From Spirochaetales bacterium (GTDB taxonomy: Bacteria; Spirochaetota; Spirochaetia; DAHUYW01): a DNA stretch of 37,249 nucleotides. This document shows positions 8,353 through 17,432 of this stretch, in pieces. The DNA is taken from the NCBI GenBank assembly GCA_027306915.1, contig DAHUYW010000042.1, positions 1-37,249 on the forward strand. The letters run 5' to 3'. Under the pieces are notes generated by a model. It was not told the origin of the DNA and searched no databases. It saw nothing but the letters and a program-made list of their open reading frames with translations. The stretch's first letter is position 1. Each line of letters starts with the position of its first letter. The translations under genes were made by a program, and so were the position numbers.

Positions 8353-9681
8353 ATGCAAAGCCTGCAGCTGCAGAGGAGACACGAAAACGCACCCGTTCTG
8401 AAGGGAAACCCGGCCAGGGGTCTGGCGGCCGCGACCTTCGGCTTCTTCATCGGTTTCGCCGCAGTCGCGCTGTACGGCCCGGCGGCGAAGGAGTTCAAAG
8501 AGCTCATGGGGCTTTCGGGACTTCTCCTGGGACTGCTCGTCGCCGCCCCTCAGCTTACCGGCTCGCTTCTCCGCATCCCCTTCGGCGCATGGGTCGATAA
8601 GGTCGGAGGGAAAAAACCCTTCCTCGTCCTGCTCGGACTTTCGCTTCTTGGGATGGGGGGCCTAACCCTCCTCCTCGCCTTGCTCTACCCGAAAGGGCTT
8701 ACTCGTTCCCTCTACCCCCTCGTGCTGTTCTTCGGTTTCCTGAGCGGATGCGGCGTCGCCACCTTTTCGGTCGGTGTGCCGCAGACCTCGTACTGGTTTC
8801 CCCGCTCGCGCCAGGGTTGGGCCCTCGGCACCTATGCCGGACTCGGCAACACCGCCCCCGGATTCTTTACCCTTCTCCTGCCCTTCGCGCTGGTCGGTTT
8901 GGGTCTCGTCGGGGCTTATGGGGTATGGTTTGCGTTCGTCTTGATCGGGACGATCGTCTACTGGGTAGTTGCGCACGACGCCTTCTCCTTTCAGCTCGGG
9001 CGCAGTGGGCTCTCCCGCGAAGAGGCCAACCAGCAGGCGGCAGCCCGCGGCCAGGAGCTCTTTCCAACAGGAAGGCTCGCCGATGCCCTGAAGATCTCGG
9101 CGCGGATCGGGCGAACCTGGGCGCTGGTTCTTCTGTATTTCACCTCCTTCGGCGGGTTTCTCGCGCTCACAAGCTGGTTCCCCTCCTACTGGTCGCTCTA
9201 CCAGGGTACGAGCGTCTGGCTCGCCGGCATTCTCACTGCGGTTTTCTTTTCACTCGCCGCTTCGTTCGTCCGGATCGGCGGTGGAATAGCGAGCGACCGG
9301 TGGGGCGGCGAGCGGATCGCCGTGGCGAGCTACGTCGTCATCCTTGCCGGAGCGCTTTTCCTCGTTTTCTCGCGGTCCTTCGGTCCCTCCCTTGCCGGAG
9401 AGATCCTGATGGCGGTGGGCATGGGTGCGGCGAACGCCGCGGTGTTCAAGCTGGTGGCGCGCTATGTTCCGGAGGCGGTCGGCGGGGCGTCGGGCTGGGT
9501 GGGCGGCCTGGGAGCCTTTGGGGGCTTCGTCGTGCCGCCGATTTTGGGAGTCTTCGTCGACTCCTTCGGCAAGCCAGGCTACTCCGGGGGATTCATCGTC
9601 TACGTGGCGCTCGCGATCATATCCATAGTCGTCGCGACGATCCTGGCGGTGCGGTTCGGCAGCAAGAAAGCCAGGGCGTAG
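8353..9681 (+). CDS. narK: NarK-type nitrate/nitrite transporter (MFS)
   Basis: The 442-residue protein starts at ATG 8353 after GAAGGAGG (8337-8344), 37 bp behind ric, so the two are probably co-transcribed. It has about 12 hydrophobic segments. The family signatures are visible: GVPQTSYWFPRSRQG, then GTYAGLGNTAPG in the first half, and GMGAANAAVFKLV with GWVGGLGAFGGF in the second half. These Gly/Asn-rich stretches are the nitrate signature of the NNP family, and a membrane-embedded Arg sits in the loop-2 region LLRIPFGAWVD. It would import nitrate in symport with protons or exchange it for nitrite at the inner membrane, feeding the nar reductase encoded 17 kb downstream. The stop is TAG. 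Confidence 0.93.
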   Translation: MQSLQLQRRHENAPVLKGNPARGLAAATFGFFIGFAAVALYGPAAKEFKELMGLSGLLLGLLVAAPQLTGSLLRIPFGAWVDKVGGKKPFLVLLGLSLLGMGGLTLLLALLYPKGLTRSLYPLVLFFGFLSGCGVATFSVGVPQTSYWFPRSRQGWALGTYAGLGNTAPGFFTLLLPFALVGLGLVGAYGVWFAFVLIGTIVYWVVAHDAFSFQLGRSGLSREEANQQAAARGQELFPTGRLADALKISARIGRTWALVLLYFTSFGGFLALTSWFPSYWSLYQGTSVWLAGILTAVFFSLAASFVRIGGGIASDRWGGERIAVASYVVILAGALFLVFSRSFGPSLAGEILMAVGMGAANAAVFKLVARYVPEAVGGASGWVGGLGAFGGFVVPPILGVFVDSFGKPGYSGGFIVYVALAIISIVVATILAVRFGSKKARA

Positions 9682-9712
9682 CATCCTGGGCCGTTCGCCG
9701 CGCAGCCTCTCG

Positions 9713-10147
9713 CTATCGCTCGGTGAGCTCGCCGACCCACCCGGCCTCCCCGGCCGAGTAGAACTCCTTTTTCCAGATCGGGACCCCCGCCTTGACCTCG
9801 TCGATAACGTACCGGCAGGCCGCGAAGGCGGCGTCGCGGTGGGCGGCGATGACCCCGACCCACACAGCCACCTCCCCTACCTCGAGCTTCCCGATGCGAT
9901 GGACGCAGCGTGCCGCGAGGACTGGGAAGCGCACGTTGGCTTCCTCCAGAACGCGCGCTCCCTCGGAAAGCGCAAGGGCCTCGTAGACCTCATACTCGAG
10001 CGAGACGACCTCCCTCCCGTCGTTTGAGTCGCGAACCCGTCCCTCGAAGGTAACAAGGGCGCCGGCCGCGGCGCTCGCAAGTGAGGCGGTGAGGCCTGCG
10101 CTGTCGATTGCGCTGCGGGTCAGAACGAACCGCTCGGCTCCTCCCAC
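9713..10147 (-). CDS. moaE: Molybdopterin synthase catalytic subunit MoaE
   Basis: The 144-residue protein reads from GTG 10147, two bases after the moaD stop. Family hallmarks are GALVTFEGRVR near residue 30, LEYEVYEALA, HRIGKLEVGE, VGVIAAHRDAAF and the catalytic-Lys segment PIWKKEFY. MoaE accepts sulfur from the MoaD C-terminal thiocarboxylate and converts cPMP to molybdopterin. It is the last gene of the six-gene minus-strand cofactor operon and converges on narK with a 31-bp gap. The stop is TAG. Confidence 0.95.
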   Translation of the reverse strand: MGGAERFVLTRSAIDSAGLTASLASAAAGALVTFEGRVRDSNDGREVVSLEYEVYEALALSEGARVLEEANVRFPVLAARCVHRIGKLEVGEVAVWVGVIAAHRDAAFAACRYVIDEVKAGVPIWKKEFYSAGEAGWVGELTER

Positions 10148-10149
10148 GG

Positions 10150-10404
10150 TCAGCCTCCCCCGAAGGGCGTCAAAAAAACAACCCGGTCGCCATCTCCGAG
10201 CAGCGTCTCCCAGGAGACGATCGCATCGTTCACGGCAACCCGCACCCGCAAGCGCTCGACGCGGAACTGATGACGAGCTGCGAGCTCCTCGAAGAGCGCT
10301 GCAGGGGTGAGGGCGGATGTCACCACCGACTCGCGGGCAAGCCCCCGCCGCTCACGCAGATGAGCGTAATACTCAACCTGAATTGTTCGAGTCTCGTTTT
10401 TCAT
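10150..10404 (-). CDS. moaD: Molybdopterin synthase sulfur carrier MoaD
   Basis: The 84-residue ubiquitin-fold protein ends in Phe-Gly-Gly-Gly. The terminal Gly-Gly is the site of adenylation and thiocarboxylation. Recognisable parts are VEYYAHLRERRG at the N-terminus, VAVNDAIV in the middle and LGDGDRVVFLTPF before the tail. ATG 10404 overlaps the mobBA stop in an ATGA arrangement. The dedicated adenylyltransferase (MoeB) is not in the window. Confidence 0.93.
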   Translation of the reverse strand: MKNETRTIQVEYYAHLRERRGLARESVVTSALTPAALFEELAARHQFRVERLRVRVAVNDAIVSWETLLGDGDRVVFLTPFGGG

Positions 10405-11705
10405 CGCAAGCCCTTTCTCTCGGCAAGGAGCGCGGAGGCCGCCTGCGCCTCGTCCGGATCGTTTACGTTGTCGAGGGCGTGCGGATCCGAAAGGGGGATG
10501 CGCCGGCAGCGCGACCGGATGAGCGCCTTGCGCGGGCAGGTGCGGCCGGCCGCCAGGAACTGATGAAGGCGGGAACGATAGGAGGGCTCGTAGATCGCAG
10601 CCAGCGGCTCCGGGAGGCCGTCGTCGGAGGAGTCATAACAGGTCGCGAACCGAAAGGGATCGCGCCTTCGGACAAGCTCCTCGAGGGTCTCGGGGGTAAG
10701 AAAGGGAAGATCGCAGCCGAGGACAAGCCAGGCGGCCTCCGGATGCGCGTGGAGCGCGGTGAGGATGCCGCCCATGGGTCCGATGTCGACAAAGCGATCG
10801 TGGATCTGCTCGAGCCCGTCGAAGGTCTCCTCTCCCTCCTGGTCTGTCCGCGTCGAGAGGTAAACTCGCTCGCAGAACCGCGAAAGGAGATCGGCCGCCC
10901 AGCGCGCCTGCGGTACCCCGTGATAGGCTATCGCTGCCTTGTCGCGCCGCATGCGGGTGCTTCTCCCGCCGCTCAAGACGAGGCCGTAGAGCGGAACTGC
11001 CGCTGCCTTTGCGGCGAAATGGCGCAGGATGAGCTCTCGAATCGCCGGAAGATCGTCTGCGCAGAGGAGGGACGGCTCGAGCATGCCGAATGCCGATTCG
11101 CTCGAGCCCGACGGAGAAGCCGCCGTCGCCGATGTTTCCGCGCTGCGCTGCCCGATCGACAGCGCAAGCCGTCGGGCGCGCTCGACGACCCCCTCCGGCG
11201 CGTCGCTGCGAAGGACCATGGCGGCGATCCGGTCAACCTCCCCCGATTCCACCTCATCGAGGATCTCCCCGTCAGAGTCCACCACCACGATCTTTGCAAG
11301 CTCCGATCGCCGGTAGCCTTCGGCGAAGACGAAGTCGACCTCAGAAAAGAGAAGCGGAGCGAGGTCGGAATCGATCTCGCCCGAGCCGAGAAGGGCGAAG
11401 CGCTCGGCGTCGTTGATGAGCACCGAATGGGCCCCGCTCTCCGTCGCCCGAAAGGTATCCTTGCCCTCCCGATCCATGGCAAACCCGTGGGCGTCATGCT
11501 TCACATACGCGATCCGGTGGGCCGGCGAGAGATCGCCGATGAGCCGGGTGATGAGCGTGGTCTTGCCGGCCCCCGAGCGGCCGCAGAAGGCAAGCTCGTA
11601 GGGAGCAAACCTGTAGCCACGGGAGCCGCCGCGGCGGCCCTGGAGCGACTCCCCATGGCGACCGAGATCGCCGTGACGATCAGTGCTCGATCGATGTGAT
11701 GTCAC
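10401..11705 (-). CDS. MobB-MobA fusion, molybdenum cofactor guanylylation
   Basis: The 434-residue protein has an N-terminal MobB-like P-loop GTPase domain (GRSGAGKTT near residue 46; [18 protein letters not shown]) and a C-terminal MobA-like nucleotidyltransferase ([16 protein letters not shown] near residue 248; [25 protein letters not shown]). A linker of about 40 residues with Ser/Thr/Ala-rich sequence separates them. MobA transfers GMP to Mo-molybdopterin to make the MGD form that NarG-type enzymes need; MobB is an accessory. GTG 11705 is the only plausible in-frame start and lies 26 bp inside moaC. The stop overlaps moaD (ATGA). Confidence 0.92.
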   Translation of the reverse strand: MTSHRSSTDRHGDLGRHGESLQGRRGGSRGYRFAPYELAFCGRSGAGKTTLITRLIGDLSPAHRIAYVKHDAHGFAMDREGKDTFRATESGAHSVLINDAERFALLGSGEIDSDLAPLLFSEVDFVFAEGYRRSELAKIVVVDSDGEILDEVESGEVDRIAAMVLRSDAPEGVVERARRLALSIGQRSAETSATAASPSGSSESAFGMLEPSLLCADDLPAIRELILRHFAAKAAAVPLYGLVLSGGRSTRMRRDKAAIAYHGVPQARWAADLLSRFCERVYLSTRTDQEGEETFDGLEQIHDRFVDIGPMGGILTALHAHPEAAWLVLGCDLPFLTPETLEELVRRRDPFRFATCYDSSDDGLPEPLAAIYEPSYRSRLHQFLAAGRTCPRKALIRSRCRRIPLSDPHALDNVNDPDEAQAASALLAERKGLR

Positions 11706-12156
11706 TCTTCCCCCCTCGCTTGCTCACGAGATGCGTCTTCTCGATGACGATGTCGTGGGAAAGCGACTTGCACATGTCGTAGACGGTAAGGGCGGCCACG
11801 CTCGCGCCGGTGAGCGCCTCCATTTCCACACCGGTGCGATGGTGGCAGGCGACCGTACAGTCGATGACCACCCGTCGAGCCTCCTCGAACGCGATGGTGA
11901 CGGTGCAGCTCTCGATCGGTATTGGGTGGCAGAAAGGGATGAGCTCGCTTGTTCGCTTGGCCGCCATGGTGCCCGCGATCATGGCCGTCTGAAAGACCGG
12001 CCCCTTCTTCGTGCGCAGCTCCCCATCGTGAAAAAGGGCGCTCGCTTCCTCGGGAAGCAGCACGTAGCTCCGCGCGGTTGCGCTGCGCGCCGTCACCTGC
12101 TTCGCTCCCACGTCGACCATCCGCGGCAGGCCGTCGTCCGACACATGGGTAAGCAT
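11680..12156 (-). CDS. moaC: Cyclic pyranopterin monophosphate synthase MoaC
   Basis: The 158-residue protein starts at ATG 12156, 10 bp after moaA. Visible family motifs are [41 protein letters not shown] and the active-site region [24 protein letters not shown], followed by [14 protein letters not shown]. It turns the MoaA product into cPMP, the first stable pterin intermediate. Its 3' end overlaps the start of mobBA. Confidence 0.96.
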   Translation of the reverse strand: MLTHVSDDGLPRMVDVGAKQVTARSATARSYVLLPEEASALFHDGELRTKKGPVFQTAMIAGTMAAKRTSELIPFCHPIPIESCTVTIAFEEARRVVIDCTVACHHRTGVEMEALTGASVAALTVYDMCKSLSHDIVIEKTHLVSKRGGKSDITSIEH

Positions 12157-12166
12157 CTCGTCCTCC

Positions 12167-13198
12167 TCATCCCCCGATGTGGAACATTTCGATCTTTCGG
12201 CCCGAGGCCCTCTGGAGCGTGCCGCGCTCTTCGGAGTACCGATCCCTCCGCAGCGACCAGGCCTCCTCGATGATGCCCGCCATCTCCCGCTCGTCGGCTC
12301 CCCCGCGCAGCGGCCCCTTCAGATCGGTCCCCGTTCGGGCAAACAGGCAAGTGTAGAGCTTCCCGTCTGCCGAGAGGCGGACCCGCGTGCATCCGCCGCA
12401 GAACGGCTGGCTTATCGAGGAGATGAAGCCGATCTCGCCCGCCCCGTCGACGAAGCGATAGCGGCGGGCGACCTCTCCGTGGTAGTTCGGCTCGAGCGGC
12501 TCGACCGGGTATTCGCGATCGATCCGCTCAAGGGTCTCGCGCGAGGGAACGACTCGATCGCGCGACCATCCGTTCAGGTTGCCGACATCCATGTACTCGA
12601 TGAAGCGGACTATGTGCGGCGTGTGCCGGAAGCGGCGCACCATGTCGACCACCTCGTGATCGTTGACGCCCCGCTGCACCACCATGTTGAGCTTCATGGC
12701 GGTGAACCCGGCGGCCTCCGCAGCCGCGAGCGAATCGAGGACTTGACCGAGCCGGTGCCCGCGGCCGGACAGCCGGGCAAAGGTCGCCTCGTCGAGCGAG
12801 TCGAGGCTCACTGTGAGCCGGCCGAGGCCGGCTGCTTTCAGGGGCTGCACGAGCCCCGCAAGGAGGGCGCCATTGGTGATGAGACCGATATCCTCGATGC
12901 CCTCGATCTCGCGCAGCATGCGCACCAGCTCCGGGAGCCACGGGCGCAGGAGCGGCTCCCCCCCCGTGAGCTTGATCTTCACCACTCCAAACGAGGCGAA
13001 GATCCGTGACAGGCGGACTATCTCAGGGAAGGTCAAGAGCTCCTCCCTGCGCAGGAAGGAGTAGTCGTCGCCGAAGATCTCGGCGGGCATGCAGTAAGGG
13101 CAGCGGAAGTTGCAGCTGTCGATGACCGAGATGCGCAAATCCCGCATCGGCCGCGCGAGACGATCGAGGACTTGACGCTTCGCCTCCGACGTCCTCAT
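12167..13198 (-). CDS. moaA: GTP 3',8-cyclase MoaA (radical SAM)
   Basis: The 343-residue protein has the radical-SAM 4Fe-4S motif CNFRCPYC near residue 29, the SAM-binding [10 protein letters not shown], and the C-terminal cluster ligands CGGC...C with [16 protein letters not shown]. It ends in Gly-Gly, as MoaA proteins do for activity. ATG 13198 overlaps the moeA stop in ATGA, so moeA and moaA are translationally coupled. It catalyses the first step of molybdopterin synthesis from GTP in the cytosol. Confidence 0.96.
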   Translation of the reverse strand: MRTSEAKRQVLDRLARPMRDLRISVIDSCNFRCPYCMPAEIFGDDYSFLRREELLTFPEIVRLSRIFASFGVVKIKLTGGEPLLRPWLPELVRMLREIEGIEDIGLITNGALLAGLVQPLKAAGLGRLTVSLDSLDEATFARLSGRGHRLGQVLDSLAAAEAAGFTAMKLNMVVQRGVNDHEVVDMVRRFRHTPHIVRFIEYMDVGNLNGWSRDRVVPSRETLERIDREYPVEPLEPNYHGEVARRYRFVDGAGEIGFISSISQPFCGGCTRVRLSADGKLYTCLFARTGTDLKGPLRGGADEREMAGIIEEAWSLRRDRYSEERGTLQRASGRKIEMFHIGG

Positions 13199-14481
13199 GC
13201 TTCCGCCTCGGCTTCGAGCGGCAGCTCCTCGGCCCCCACCGAGGTGAGGGGCGACCAGCGATAGAGCGGCCAGAGCGAGCCTGCCGGGAAATGGCGCCCT
13301 CCCTCAGGCAGCTCGATGAACCCGTCGCTCCCAGTGAGGCGTGCAAAATCACCCGAGCCGTGGATTGGGCGCGGATGGGCCAGCAGCTCCCCGCGCGCCG
13401 CCCGTTCGAGTCGAACCGGTAGGAAAAGGGTCAAGGGCTGGTCGAAATCAAAATCCTCTGCAAGGAGCGCGTGTTCCGGCGCTCCGGGCGGCGCGCCAAG
13501 CGCGGCCTCAAGATAGGGAAGAAGATAGCGATAGGCGCAAACCAGGGTCGAGACCGGATTCCCCGGAAGCGCGAAGACCGCGCGATTGCCCGGCCCGATC
13601 CCGAACCAGAAGGGAAGGCCCGGACGCTGCCGTACCTTGTGAAAGAGCTCCCGCGCCCCGAGGGCCTCGAGGATTTCGGGTACGAGGTCGAGCTTTCCTG
13701 CCGATACCCCGCCCGAGATCACTACCACGTCGAAGCTCGCGAGCGCCTGGGAGAGAATCCCCCGCACCGCTTCCCGCTCGTCGCGGGCATGGAAACGGCG
13801 GGTGTCGCGATATCCGCGCGCGGCGAGGGCGGCCTCGACGGCATACACGTTCGAGATGCGAACCTGGTGCGCAGAAACCGGCTCGCCGACCTCTACGAGC
13901 TCGTCGCCGGTTGCAACGAGGGCGATGCGCGGCTCCCGCGACACGAGGAGGCGGCTTCGTCCGACCGCGGCGCATACCGCTATGTGCGGGGGCAGGAGGC
14001 GGGTGCCTGCGGGGATGAGGAGACTCCCGAAGGGGTAGTCCGAGCCTCTCCGGTGTACGTGCTGGAGCCTTACGGGCCGCGCCTCGGGCTTGATCTCGGC
14101 CATGTCGCCCGAGCGCTCGATCTCCTCGACGGGGACGACGCAGTCGCACCCCCGCGGGAGCACGGCCCCGGTCATGACTTCGAGGCAATCGCCTGAGGCG
14201 TCGAGCGTCCCCGCCGGCGCTCCCGCCGGCTGCATCCCTGCGATGCGAAAACGGCGCTCGCCCGCTTCGAAGTCCGCGTAGGCAAAGGCGATCCCATCCA
14301 TGGACACCCGATCGAAAGGCGGGAAATCGCGATCCGCCCGAATCTCTTCGCGCAACAAGCGACCGACCGCCCGAGAGATCGGACAGGACTCGCTTTGCCC
14401 CAGAGAGATCGTTTGATTGATGGTTGTTTCTGCCTCGGCGACCGACAGCATCGAGCGGCGGGCGACGTTGGCGACCGACAT
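13195..14481 (-). CDS. moeA: Molybdopterin molybdenumtransferase MoeA
   Basis: The 428-residue protein is read from ATG 14481, preceded by GAGGGGAGCTTGAGG. Upstream in-frame codons lie before the promoter and are not family sequence. The MoeA_N region shows FPPFDRVSMDGIA and VMTGAVLPRGCDCVVPVEE. The central MogA-like domain has VALVATGDEL, ISNVYAVEAAL, VVISGGVSAGKLD and ALPGNPVSTLVC, and a MoeA_C domain follows. MoeA inserts molybdenum into the adenylylated pterin. It leads the minus-strand operon and shares a 129-bp divergent control region with wtpA. Confidence 0.94.
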   Translation of the reverse strand: MSVANVARRSMLSVAEAETTINQTISLGQSESCPISRAVGRLLREEIRADRDFPPFDRVSMDGIAFAYADFEAGERRFRIAGMQPAGAPAGTLDASGDCLEVMTGAVLPRGCDCVVPVEEIERSGDMAEIKPEARPVRLQHVHRRGSDYPFGSLLIPAGTRLLPPHIAVCAAVGRSRLLVSREPRIALVATGDELVEVGEPVSAHQVRISNVYAVEAALAARGYRDTRRFHARDEREAVRGILSQALASFDVVVISGGVSAGKLDLVPEILEALGARELFHKVRQRPGLPFWFGIGPGNRAVFALPGNPVSTLVCAYRYLLPYLEAALGAPPGAPEHALLAEDFDFDQPLTLFLPVRLERAARGELLAHPRPIHGSGDFARLTGSDGFIELPEGGRHFPAGSLWPLYRWSPLTSVGAEELPLEAEAEA

Positions 14482-14519
14482 CCTCAAGCTCCCCTCACAG
14501 CCGTTGACCAACCCTCTCA

Positions 14520-14549
14520 AGTATAGTGCAATGCTTTCGAAGGGGTCAA
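14520..14549 (-). promoter_or_regulatory. Promoter of the moeA-moaACDE/mobBA operon
   Basis: On the minus strand, TTGACC (14549-14544), an 18-bp spacer and TATACT (14525-14520). The predicted transcript starts about 30 bases before the moeA ATG and its ribosome site. Confidence 0.6.
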
Positions 14550-14562
14550 TTCGGGTGCCACC

Positions 14563-14591
14563 TTGGCGGCTGGCATTTCCATCATTACACT
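14563..14591 (+). promoter_or_regulatory. Probable promoter of wtpABC
   Basis: TTGGCG (14563-14568), a 17-bp spacer and TACACT (14586-14591), 20 bases before ATG 14611. A small inverted repeat TGCCA/TGGCA (14556-14560 and 14571-14575) straddles the -35 and could bind a regulator; that is inference. Confidence 0.45.
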
Positions 14592-14610
14592 GCCAATAAG
14601 GAATAATCCC

Positions 14611-15576
14611 ATGCGGTTGTCTGTTTTGTCCAGCCCTGCGCCAAAGACCTGCTCGCGGGGGGGCCTGCAAGGACTCCTCGCGGCGGCAGTCGCGTTGCTG
14701 CTCTTTGCCGCCGCGCCTGCGGCTTCCGCCGAGCGCATCCAGGTGGCCTACGCCGGCTCCATGGGGGTGGTGATGGACCGCTCCCTCGGGCCCGCCTTCG
14801 CGCGCGACCAGTCGGTGACCTACGAGGGCCTCGGGCAGGGCGCCTACGGGCTCGCACGACTCATCGCTTCCCACCAGATTCGCCCCGACGTCTTCATATC
14901 CATCACCCCCGGACCGATGAAGATTCTGATGAAGGAAGGGTTCGTGCACACAGCCTATCCGATCGCTAGCACCGAGATGGTGATCGCCTATAACCCCCGC
15001 GGGCGCTTCGCGGAGCAACTCGCCGCGGCCGCTTCCGGCAAAGGGCCCTGGTACGAGGTGCTCACCCTCCCCGGCTTTCGTTTCGGACGGACCGATCCCG
15101 CCGTCGATCCCCAGGGGCGGAACATCATCTTCACCCTGCTCCTCGCCGAGCGCTACTACCACCTTCCCGACCTTGCGCAACAAGTCCTCGGCCCCTTCGA
15201 AAACCCCGCTCAGATCTTCTCGGAGGGGTCGCTTCTTTCGCGCCTTGAGGCAGGGCAGCTCGACGCAGCCTCGGGCTACCGCTCGGCGGTCCTTTCGCAC
15301 GGCCTCCCCTTCATCTCCCTCCCTGCCGAGATAAACTTGAGCGACGCCCGCCTTGCCGATTCCTGGTACGACGGCGCGCGCTTCACCCTCGAGCTGCCCG
15401 ACGGGAGGCGCGAGGCCGAGCACAGCGAGCCGCTCGTTTTCTACGCGGCGGCGTTACAGAACACGGCACATCCGTCGCTCGCCGCCGCCTTTGTCGAGTT
15501 CCTCCGCTCGCCTGCGGCCGCGGAGATGCTCCGCAGCCATGGCTACGGCGAGCCGAAGGGGACGGCGCTGCAATGA
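14611..15576 (+). CDS. wtpA: Molybdate/tungstate-binding protein (WtpA type)
   Basis: The 321-residue protein starts at ATG 14611 after AAGGAA. A signal peptide covers about the first 40 residues: a basic start, the hydrophobic LLAAAVALLLFAAAP and an ASA-like cleavage site. The mature part begins with the oxyanion-binding YAGSMGVVMD and then GLGQGAYGLARLIA, ADVFIS-like ITPGPMK and GRTDPAVDPQGR. The last motif is typical of the WtpA subgroup and not of classical ModA. It would capture molybdate or tungstate in the periplasm or at the cell surface. wtpB overlaps its stop (ATGA). Confidence 0.88.
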   Translation: MRLSVLSSPAPKTCSRGGLQGLLAAAVALLLFAAAPAASAERIQVAYAGSMGVVMDRSLGPAFARDQSVTYEGLGQGAYGLARLIASHQIRPDVFISITPGPMKILMKEGFVHTAYPIASTEMVIAYNPRGRFAEQLAAAASGKGPWYEVLTLPGFRFGRTDPAVDPQGRNIIFTLLLAERYYHLPDLAQQVLGPFENPAQIFSEGSLLSRLEAGQLDAASGYRSAVLSHGLPFISLPAEINLSDARLADSWYDGARFTLELPDGRREAEHSEPLVFYAAALQNTAHPSLAAAFVEFLRSPAAAEMLRSHGYGEPKGTALQ

Positions 15577-16337
15577 CCCGCGCTGCGACGTTTGCCGTCC
15601 TGGCAGTCGGCGCCCTTGGTCTTGTCTTCCTGCTTATCCCCTTTCTGATGCTTCCGCTCCATACGAGCTGGTCGCACTTCGGCTTCGCGCCCGGCGACCT
15701 GAGTGCGGCGGCAGTCTCGCTCCTCTATTCGCTTGCCGCTCTCGGCGTCATCGCCGCCTTCGGCACGCCCCTCTCCTACGCCCTCGCCCGCTACCGATTC
15801 CGCGGCAAGTTCCTCGTCGAGGCCCTCGTGCTGCTTCCGCTCCTTACCCCGCCCCTCGCCATGGGGCTCCTGCTCGCATCGACCTACGGACCCTACGGGC
15901 TCATCGGAGGACCCCTCGAGCGCATCGGGCTCGTCCTCACGACCAGCGGTCCGGCCTTTCTCCTTGCCCAGATCTACGGCGCCGCCCCCTACTACATCGT
16001 CGGCGCGCGAGCGGCCTTCGAGGCGGTCCCGCGCAACCTCGAGCAGGTCTCGCTCACCCTGGGGAAGGGACCGGCGACCACCTTCCTGCGGGTCACCCTG
16101 CCGCTTGCGCGCCTGGGGCTCGCTTCGGGGCTCGCGACCGCTTGGGTCCGCGCGCTCGGAGAGTTCGGGATCGTTCTCATCGTGGCATACTATCCGCGCG
16201 GCATCCCGGTGAAGCTTTGGATCAACCTGCAGGATATCGGACTCGGGGCGGTCTACCCTCTCCTGTGGCTCCTCTTCCTCGTGGGACTCCCGCTGCCCCT
16301 CGTCCTCGGCCTCATCTCGCGGCGCGAGAGGCGGTGA
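15573..16337 (+). CDS. wtpB: Molybdate/tungstate ABC transporter permease
   Basis: The 254-residue membrane protein has about six hydrophobic segments. The EAA loop that contacts the ATPase is visible at about residues 150-180 (AFEAVPRNLEQVSLTLGKG, then VTLPLA). Its start overlaps the wtpA stop and its stop overlaps the wtpC GTG, so the three genes are translationally coupled. It forms the inner-membrane channel of the importer. Confidence 0.9.
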   Translation: MTRAATFAVLAVGALGLVFLLIPFLMLPLHTSWSHFGFAPGDLSAAAVSLLYSLAALGVIAAFGTPLSYALARYRFRGKFLVEALVLLPLLTPPLAMGLLLASTYGPYGLIGGPLERIGLVLTTSGPAFLLAQIYGAAPYYIVGARAAFEAVPRNLEQVSLTLGKGPATTFLRVTLPLARLGLASGLATAWVRALGEFGIVLIVAYYPRGIPVKLWINLQDIGLGAVYPLLWLLFLVGLPLPLVLGLISRRERR

Positions 16338-17395
16338 GGCAGGCCGTGCAAGTCCGCTATCTCCTGGAGCGTCCGGTCAACTTGCGCGTCGTGTGCACGG
16401 TCTCAGGCTTCACCGTGCTGCTCGGCCCGACCGGCGCGGGAAAGACGAGCCTCCTCCTCGCGCTCGCCGGGCTGTTGCGGGCAGAGGGCGAGCCCTTCGG
16501 AGGCCTCCCCCCGCAGAAGCGGGCGGTGGGCTTTCTGCCGCAGGACTATTCCCTCTTTCCCCACCTCACTGCGCTCGCAAACGTCGCCTTTCCCTTAGGC
16601 GGAGCCGATCGCCTCGCTGAAGCGCGAAGGCTGCTCGGGCTCGTCGGCCTTGCAGGAAGGGAGGACAGCCTGCCGCGCGAGCTCTCCGGCGGCGAACAGC
16701 AGCGGGTCGCCCTCGCGCGAGCCCTCGCCCGGCGACCCGAGCTTCTCCTGCTCGATGAGCCGACGAGCGCTCTCGACCCCGCCACACGCGACCAGGTCAT
16801 GGGCGAGGTCATCGAGCTGGTGCGTCGCCTCGGTCTTCCCGCGCTCGCCGTGACTCACGATCCCCATCTCGCCGAGATGGCCGATCGCGTCGCGGTGCTC
16901 GCCGACGGGTCGATCCAACAGGAGGGCACGCCTGAGGAGCTCTTCGCCCGCCCGGCAAACCTCGAGGTGGCACGCCTGGTGGGGTTTCGGAACCTCTTTC
17001 GGGGGAGGGTCATCGCGACCGACGGGCCATGGTCTGTGGTGGAAAGCGCGGCGGGACCTCTCTCGGTGCAGTCGCAGCCGTGGCTTCGCGTCGGGCTTGC
17101 GGTTCATTTCGGCATCCGCGCCGAGGAGATCGCCATCGACCGCGACGAGATCGGAGGCGCCTCGCCGCCGATTCGGGCGCAGGAGCGCCAGGCGGGGAAC
17201 CGCCTTGCCGGGCGCATCGTGCGGGTGACCAAGCTCGGGCTCTACCTCGTCGTGCGCTTCGCGGGCCAGGTCGAGCTTGAGATTCTGCTGCCGCGGAATA
17301 TCCACGACCGGCTCGATCTTGCCGCCGGCGACCGAGCCACCGTCTGGCTCAATCCGCGCTTCATCCACGTCCTGCCGGACGGCAACGGCACGTAG
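16334..17395 (+). CDS. wtpC: Molybdate/tungstate ABC transporter ATPase
   Basis: The 353-residue protein is read from GTG 16334, which overlaps the permease stop; GTG 16346 with GAGGCAGG before it is an alternative start. Walker A is GPTGAGKTS, the Q-loop LPQDYSLFP, the signature LSGGEQQR, Walker [13 protein letters not shown] and the switch AVTHD. A C-terminal region of about 120 residues (NLFRGRV...[16 protein letters not shown]...RIVRVTKLG) is a MOP/TOBE-type oxyanion-sensing domain, which allows trans-inhibition by cytosolic oxyanion in related importers. Much upstream sequence in the same frame lies within wtpB and is not translated. The stop is TAG. Confidence 0.9.
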   Translation: MRQAVQVRYLLERPVNLRVVCTVSGFTVLLGPTGAGKTSLLLALAGLLRAEGEPFGGLPPQKRAVGFLPQDYSLFPHLTALANVAFPLGGADRLAEARRLLGLVGLAGREDSLPRELSGGEQQRVALARALARRPELLLLDEPTSALDPATRDQVMGEVIELVRRLGLPALAVTHDPHLAEMADRVAVLADGSIQQEGTPEELFARPANLEVARLVGFRNLFRGRVIATDGPWSVVESAAGPLSVQSQPWLRVGLAVHFGIRAEEIAIDRDEIGGASPPIRAQERQAGNRLAGRIVRVTKLGLYLVVRFAGQVELEILLPRNIHDRLDLAAGDRATVWLNPRFIHVLPDGNGT

Positions 17396-17432
17396 CGCCT
17401 GGTGCTGTGGTAGGATACTCCCGAGCGATGCC

